The notes under the pieces are model-generated. The model did no database searches. It worked only from the letters and a program-made list of their open reading frames with translations, and was not told the origin of the DNA. From the NCBI RefSeq assembly GCF_029643245.1, contig NZ_CP116398.1, forward strand, positions 2,852,001 to 2,916,000: a stretch of DNA of 64,000 nucleotides, given 5' to 3'. This DNA is from Methylomonas sp. EFPC3 (GTDB lineage: Bacteria; Pseudomonadota; Gammaproteobacteria; Methylococcales; Methylomonadaceae). A program made the translations under genes and the position numbers. Positions 59,180 through 64,000 of this stretch are shown here, in pieces. Position 1 is the stretch's first letter; the number at the start of each line of letters is the position of its first letter.

Positions 59180-61528
59180 GTGCCGATTAAAAAAGCTCCA
59201 AAATCAGGCTCTTTGCTGAAGTCGCTGATCAAGTGGCTAGCGTTGTGCGTTTTAGCGTTTTGCACCACTTTTGCCGTAGCGAGTTATTTTTTCTTTGCCG
59301 AACTCGACAAAGAACTGCCGGATATCGAGCAGTTACAAAACGTGCAATACCAAATGCCTTTCAGCATTTACAGCCAAGATCGCTTGTTGATTGGCCAATT
59401 CGGCGAAAAGCATCGAATGCCAGTGAGCATCGACCAAGTCCCCCCGCAACAAATTAACGCCTTTATCGCGGCAGAGGACGACCGGTTTTTTACCCATATC
59501 GGCATCGACCCCACCGGCCTGGCCAGAGCGGCTACTCAGCTCGTATTGACAGGCAAAAAGCGCCAGGGCGGTAGTACCATCACAATGCAAGTCGCGCGTA
59601 ACTTTTTGCTAAGCAATGAAAAAACCTATTTGCGCAAATTGAAGGAAATCCTCCTGGCCTTAAAAATCGAACGCCGCTATTCGAAGGATCAGATTCTCGA
59701 GCTTTATCTGAATAAAATTTACATGGGGCAACGGGCTTACGGTTTAGCCGCGTCCGCACAAACCTATTACGGCAAGAACCTCTCCGAATTGAGCCTGGCG
59801 CAGCAAGCAATGATCGCCGGCCTACCCAAGGCTCCGTCCATCTACAACCCGATCACCAATCCCGAGCGCGCGCTGCAACGGCGCAATTACGTGTTACGGC
59901 GCATGTTGGAGTTAAAATATATCGACGAAAACACCTACCGCTCGGCGCTGAACACTGCGGACGACGCCGCATTGCAGCCGGTCAATATCGAATTCCAAGC
60001 ACCTTACGTAGCCGAAATGGCCCGCCAAGAAATCATGGCGCAATTCGGCGATGCCGCCTACACACTGGGCCTTAAGGTATACACCACGGTGCCGAGCGAG
60101 TTTCAACGCGCTGCCGATCGCGCCCTTCAGGAAGCCGTACACGAATACGACGAACGCCACGGATATCGTGGCCCATTGACCAAAAACGCCTCCGGAAACG
60201 GCGCTATCTTGACCGATACCGTCATCGGCGACTGCCGCCAAGCACAAATTGTTGGACTTACCGAGTCAGGCATCACCGCGACAATTCACGGCGGCGACAG
60301 GATTCAAATCGACCGCAGCAACATCGAGTGGATCAAGCGCAGCGGCGCTAACCGAACGAATCTACATAGCGGAGATTTGATTTGGGTCAGACGACTCAAT
60401 AGCGGCGATTGGGCATTGACCCAAGTACCGGAAGTAGAGGGGGCTTTAACTGCGCTTAACCCAAACAATGGCGCCATATTGGCGCTCTCGGGCGGCTTCG
60501 ATTTCTACCACAGCAAATACAACCGCGCCACGCAATCTAAGCGACAGCCGGGCTCCGGATTTAAACCTATTATCTATACCGCGGCTTTTGAGAAAGGCTT
60601 TACGCCGGCCAGCATTATTAATGATGCACCGATTGTGATCGAAGATCCTTCGCAAGAAAACGACTGGCGACCGGAAAACTATAACCGGCGCTATTTGGGG
60701 CCGACACCGCTACGGGTAGCGCTCCGTGAATCGATAAACCTGGTGTCGATCCGCTTATTGCAGGAAATCGGCGTTACGCAAGCCATAGACACGGCAAGAC
60801 GTTTCGGCTTCGACAAAGAACAGTTGCCGACCACGCTATCGCTCGCCCTGGGGAGCGGCTATGCATCGCCCTTAAGGATGACCACCGCCTACGCCGTGTT
60901 TGCCAACGGCGGCTTTCTGGTAACGCCTTATTTGATTGAGCGAATCGAAAACAATGACGGCGCTGTGTTATTTCAAGCCCAACCGCCAATCGCGTGCGCC
61001 GATTGCAACGAACTGAACCCACCTCAAGAAACATCAGCGCCACGTGCGATTTCAGCAAAGACCAATTTCTTAATTAACAGCTTGCTACGCGATGTCGTGC
61101 AACGCGGCACAGCGACCCAAGCCAAACAACTCGGCAGAAACGACCTCGCCGGAAAAACCGGCACCACCAACGAACAGCGGGACGCTTGGTTTAATGGTTT
61201 CGCCACGGGAATTGTCGCGTCGACCTGGATCGGATATGACAACTCCCTACCATTAGGCCACGGCGAAACCGGCGGCAAAGTTGCATTGCCGATGTGGATT
61301 AAATTCATCAAAGCAGTACAACACCATTTTCCGGAAAAACCGGAAACTCCGCCCGCCGGAATTGTGCAAGCCTATATCAACCCGCACGACGGACTTTTGC
61401 TAGAGCCAAACGAAAAAGGCGGGATTTGGGAATATTTCGCAGAAGAAACCGCACCGAAAACCATGTCGGCGCCGATTCAACCGGAAGAAAGCTTCGAAGA
61501 GGAATTTAACGAAGAAAGCTTGTTTTGA
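59180..61528 (+). CDS. ponA: Penicillin-binding protein 1A
   Basis: A 782-aa bifunctional peptidoglycan synthase (mrcA/ponA). One N-terminal membrane segment is followed by a GT51 glycosyltransferase domain (FIAAEDDRFFTHIGID, GGSTITMQVARNFLLS), an OB domain, and a transpeptidase domain with SxxK in GSGFKP, SIN in RESINLVS and KTGTT near residue 655. The start is GTG without a clear ribosome-binding site. It is divergent from pilM, the classic ponA-pilMNOPQ arrangement of gammaproteobacteria. Confidence 0.95.
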   Translation: MPIKKAPKSGSLLKSLIKWLALCVLAFCTTFAVASYFFFAELDKELPDIEQLQNVQYQMPFSIYSQDRLLIGQFGEKHRMPVSIDQVPPQQINAFIAAEDDRFFTHIGIDPTGLARAATQLVLTGKKRQGGSTITMQVARNFLLSNEKTYLRKLKEILLALKIERRYSKDQILELYLNKIYMGQRAYGLAASAQTYYGKNLSELSLAQQAMIAGLPKAPSIYNPITNPERALQRRNYVLRRMLELKYIDENTYRSALNTADDAALQPVNIEFQAPYVAEMARQEIMAQFGDAAYTLGLKVYTTVPSEFQRAADRALQEAVHEYDERHGYRGPLTKNASGNGAILTDTVIGDCRQAQIVGLTESGITATIHGGDRIQIDRSNIEWIKRSGANRTNLHSGDLIWVRRLNSGDWALTQVPEVEGALTALNPNNGAILALSGGFDFYHSKYNRATQSKRQPGSGFKPIIYTAAFEKGFTPASIINDAPIVIEDPSQENDWRPENYNRRYLGPTPLRVALRESINLVSIRLLQEIGVTQAIDTARRFGFDKEQLPTTLSLALGSGYASPLRMTTAYAVFANGGFLVTPYLIERIENNDGAVLFQAQPPIACADCNELNPPQETSAPRAISAKTNFLINSLLRDVVQRGTATQAKQLGRNDLAGKTGTTNEQRDAWFNGFATGIVASTWIGYDNSLPLGHGETGGKVALPMWIKFIKAVQHHFPEKPETPPAGIVQAYINPHDGLLLEPNEKGGIWEYFAEETAPKTMSAPIQPEESFEEEFNEESLF

Positions 61529-61588
61529 CGCTGGCCGACACTCAAAGCCGCCAAAGGCTTGGCGGCCGAGCGCAGGCCGGAAAGACGT

Positions 61589-61789
61589 TTATTTTCCGAA
61601 TTTTTTGCGGAATTTATCCACGCGACCTGAAGTGTCGACCACGCGTTGCTTACCGGTAAAAAACGGGTGGCATGAAGAGCATACCTCAATGTGCAAATCG
61701 GAAGCCAAAACGGAACCGGTTTGGAAAGTATTGCCGCAACCGCATGTCACGGTTATTTGTTTATATTGTGGATGAATTTCTGGTTTCAT
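61589..61789 (-). CDS. rpmE: 50S ribosomal protein L31
   Basis: A 66-aa L31 starting [20 protein letters not shown], with the second zinc pair in [14 protein letters not shown]. All four cysteines are kept, so it is the zinc-binding form. A GTG three codons earlier is an alternative start. Confidence 0.95.
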   Translation of the reverse strand: MKPEIHPQYKQITVTCGCGNTFQTGSVLASDLHIEVCSSCHPFFTGKQRVVDTSGRVDKFRKKFGK

Positions 61790-61888
61790 AGCGCTCACAT
61801 ACCCTTTTCGGGAGACATACTTGATAGAGAACTGCTTATGATACGATTTAGCAACCAGAACCGCAAGCCAAAGACGTATTCAGATGAA

Positions 61889-63232
61889 TTAATTTCGCCG
61901 GCCAAACGACGCAGAGCGCGTCAACATGATCGCCAGGACGATTGCTGGTACGCCGATAACGGTGGAATACATGAAAAAAACGGCATAACCGAACTGCGCT
62001 ACCAAGTCGCCAGAAACACCCCCAATCAACTTCGCCGGCAATGTCATCAACGAACTAAACAGCGCATACTGCGTTGCAGTGTAAGCCGAATTCGTCAAAC
62101 TGGACAAATACGCAATAAAAGCGGCCGAAGCGATGCCGCCGCTCAAATTGTCCGCACTGATCACGCCTGCCAACAGCATGATATCGGGCTGCACCAAAGC
62201 CAAAGCTGCAAACAGCAAATTAGTCGCCGCAACAATCACAGCCCCGAATAATAGTGGCCGCATAATACCGAAGCGAACCACCAACACCCCGCCTATCGAC
62301 GTACCCACAATCGTCATGAAAAAACCGAATACCTTGGTGACGTCAGCGATATCTTTTTTGCTGAACCCCAATTCCAAATAGAACGGATTCGCCATGACCC
62401 CCATCGCAATATCGCTCATTTTATAGACAGCGATCAGCAGCAAAATCCGCGCGCCATTTTTGCCGTTGCGCTGGAAAAACTCGACAAACGGACTGACAAC
62501 CGCATCGGAAAACCAACGTAGCAAACTAGCCGACAAGCTACGTACCCCTGACACCCCAAGCGCAACTTCCACACTTTGCTCGAGCCGCTCCACCCGATCG
62601 TCAACCAGCCGGGCCGGTTCGCGCGCCAGCAACGTCGCAACCATGCCCACCGACATCGTCAACGCCATCCCCTGATATGCCGCAGACCAACTCTGATATT
62701 CCGCAATGTAGAGCACCCCAGCCCCAGCGAGCAATAGCGACAGACGGTAACCAAATACGTACATCGCCGCCATCGCCCCCTGAATCTCCGGAGCTACAAT
62801 CTCAATCCGATAGGCGTCGATTGCAACGTCCTGAGTAGCGGAGCAGAATGCCACCCAAATCGCCAACCAAGCCATTTTCGCCAGCTCCTGATGAACATCC
62901 AAGCCGCCCATCCCAAACAAACCCAACGCTATGCCGATTTGAGCGCCGAATATCCACCCCCGCCGCTTACCCAACCACCGGCAAAACAACGGTAACGGCA
63001 ATCGGTCGACCACAGGCGCCCACAACACCTTTACCGAATATGCAACACCAACCAAACTGAAATAGCCGATTACGGCCAGAGAAACATCGGCGTCAGCCAG
63101 CCAGGCCGACAAAGTAGAGGACGTCAAAGAGAACGGAAGGCCGGCCGAAAAGCCCAGCCAAATCATACCCAGCACGCGCGGCTGGGTATAGATAGAGAAA
63201 GCGCTGCGCCAACTGCTTACAGTTTCCGCCAT
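61889..63232 (-). CDS. ampG: AmpG-like MFS permease
   Basis: A 447-aa major-facilitator transporter with about 12-14 membrane segments. LGFSAGLPFSLTSSTLSAWL and KVLWAPVVDRLPLPL match AmpG, which imports anhydro-muropeptides from peptidoglycan turnover. SATQDVAIDAYRIE is another AmpG hallmark. It lies near ponA, but the link is only thematic. Confidence 0.9.
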   Translation of the reverse strand: MAETVSSWRSAFSIYTQPRVLGMIWLGFSAGLPFSLTSSTLSAWLADADVSLAVIGYFSLVGVAYSVKVLWAPVVDRLPLPLFCRWLGKRRGWIFGAQIGIALGLFGMGGLDVHQELAKMAWLAIWVAFCSATQDVAIDAYRIEIVAPEIQGAMAAMYVFGYRLSLLLAGAGVLYIAEYQSWSAAYQGMALTMSVGMVATLLAREPARLVDDRVERLEQSVEVALGVSGVRSLSASLLRWFSDAVVSPFVEFFQRNGKNGARILLLIAVYKMSDIAMGVMANPFYLELGFSKKDIADVTKVFGFFMTIVGTSIGGVLVVRFGIMRPLLFGAVIVAATNLLFAALALVQPDIMLLAGVISADNLSGGIASAAFIAYLSSLTNSAYTATQYALFSSLMTLPAKLIGGVSGDLVAQFGYAVFFMYSTVIGVPAIVLAIMLTRSASFGRRN

Positions 63233-63271
63233 ACGCTTTCTCTAACAACGCACTTTAGGTAGGACCTAAAA

Positions 63272-64000
63272 TCAACCGTTGATCAAATAATGCGTCACGA
63301 TACTGGCCGCATAACCGGCCGCGATAACCGGCGTCCATTTCAAGTGACTAAAGAACGTATATTTGTGATTGGATTGCCCCATCAACGCCACACCCGCGGC
63401 CGAACCGACCGAGAACAAAGATCCGCCGACGCCGGCGGTCAAGGTGACTAGCAACCATTGGTACAAATCCATATCCAGATTCATGTTCAACACTGCAAAC
63501 ATTACCGGGATGTTATCGACTACCGCGGAAATGATACCGACCAGAATGTTAGCCGTTGTTTGCCCCAAACCGTCATACATGGCCGCAGACAGCAATTCCA
63601 GATAACCGATATAACCCAGACCGCCGACAGCAAATACCACGCCGAAAAAGAACAACAAGGTATCCCATTCCGCTTCTTTGACACGGTCAAATACATCAAG
63701 ACGCACTTCGTTTTCCGAGGTGAAACGAACCTTGATGTAATAAATGAACAACATCAAAATCGATAAGCCGGCCATCATTCCCATGAACGGCGGCAAGTGC
63801 AAAAACTGCTTAAAACTGACCGCCAAGCCAATGGTTACAGCGAACAAACCGCAGACCACCCAGCCACCTGGCTTCAATTCTACCGCCGCTTCGTTGGTGG
63901 CTTGCGGCTGACCGTTTGGAATCGCTTGCGACATGAAAAATGCAGGGACAACAAAGTTGACTACCGACGGAATAAACAATTTAAAGAAATCAAAGAATTC
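63272..64000 (-). CDS. nhaD: NhaD-type sodium/proton antiporter, C-terminal part
   Basis: The last 243 codons of an ion-transporter-superfamily antiporter; the frame is open to the right edge, so the N-terminus is missing. Membrane segments and AEWDTLLFFFGVVFAVGGLG, SAVVDNIPVMFAVLNMN and GGSLFSVGSAAGVALMG are typical of NhaD, which exports Na+ in exchange for protons. It is the gene upstream of ampG on the same strand. Confidence 0.88.
   Translation of the reverse strand, partial: EFFDFFKLFIPSVVNFVVPAFFMSQAIPNGQPQATNEAAVELKPGGWVVCGLFAVTIGLAVSFKQFLHLPPFMGMMAGLSILMLFIYYIKVRFTSENEVRLDVFDRVKEAEWDTLLFFFGVVFAVGGLGYIGYLELLSAAMYDGLGQTTANILVGIISAVVDNIPVMFAVLNMNLDMDLYQWLLVTLTAGVGGSLFSVGSAAGVALMGQSNHKYTFFSHLKWTPVIAAGYAASIVTHYLING

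Overview
The window comes from a gammaproteobacterial methanotroph, most likely a Methylomonas-type member of the Methylococcales. The evidence is a pmoCAB operon for particulate methane monooxygenase, in which PmoB carries the copper-site histidines H33, H137 and H139. Around it are typical gammaproteobacterial housekeeping blocks: gshB-tonB-yqgE-yqgF-pyrR-pyrB-pyrC', rpmB-rpmG, xerC-DUF484-dapF-lysA-lptM, pilMNOPQ-ponA and an rrn operon with Ile and Ala tRNAs. The identification rests on reading the sequence only.

Layout. 1-7.7 kb (minus strand): the start of a DUF58 gene, a MoxR ATPase, a LOG-family hydrolase, then the pyrimidine block in the same order as in Pseudomonas. Its pyrC' encodes a dihydroorotase-like protein that lacks the metal-binding HxH. 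A 25-codon micro-ORF and two perfect 9-bp hairpins lie between pyrB and pyrC'. 7.7-14 kb: rpmB-rpmG, a cyclic-nucleotide-binding/rhodanese fusion protein, a DegQ protease, a Rep helicase and sodB.

14.1-39.6 kb: a large type VI secretion (T6SS) locus, all on the minus strand. In transcription order it reads tagH(FHA)-tssK-tssL(OmpA)-tssM-tagF/pppA fusion, then a 0.5-kb gap, tssA-tssB-tssC-hcp-tagJ-tssE-tssF-tssG-clpV, then a 2-kb cargo region and a gene of a T6SS-associated family, PAAR and vgrG. No tssJ and no ppkA kinase gene is visible. The cargo region (17.1-19.1 kb) holds an orphan 152-aa gene, a 46-codon gene with a strong ribosome-binding site, an eroded frameshifted gene, a REP-like hairpin and a MITE-like element with near-perfect 20-bp terminal inverted repeats.

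39.7-44.1 kb: a small lipoprotein gene, a strong hairpin terminator, pmoB, pmoA and pmoC (transcribed C-A-B from a good sigma70-type promoter, with hairpins in both gaps), and a divergent thioredoxin-like gene with an unclear 5' end. 44.1-49.8 kb: rRNA operon 16S-tRNA-Ile-tRNA-Ala-23S-5S on the minus strand, with promoter, boxA sites and terminator. 49.9-64 kb: xerC, a DUF484 gene, dapF, lysA and lptM; pilMNOPQ for the type IV pilus; ponA (PBP1A) divergent from it; rpmE; an AmpG-like permease; and the 3' part of an NhaD-type antiporter cut by the window edge.

The most unusual items are the pyrB-pyrC' micro-ORF with a sequestered ribosome-binding site, the T6SS with its fused TagF-PppA and apparent lack of TssJ and PpkA, and the decaying, repeat-bearing cargo hotspot between clpV and vgrG.
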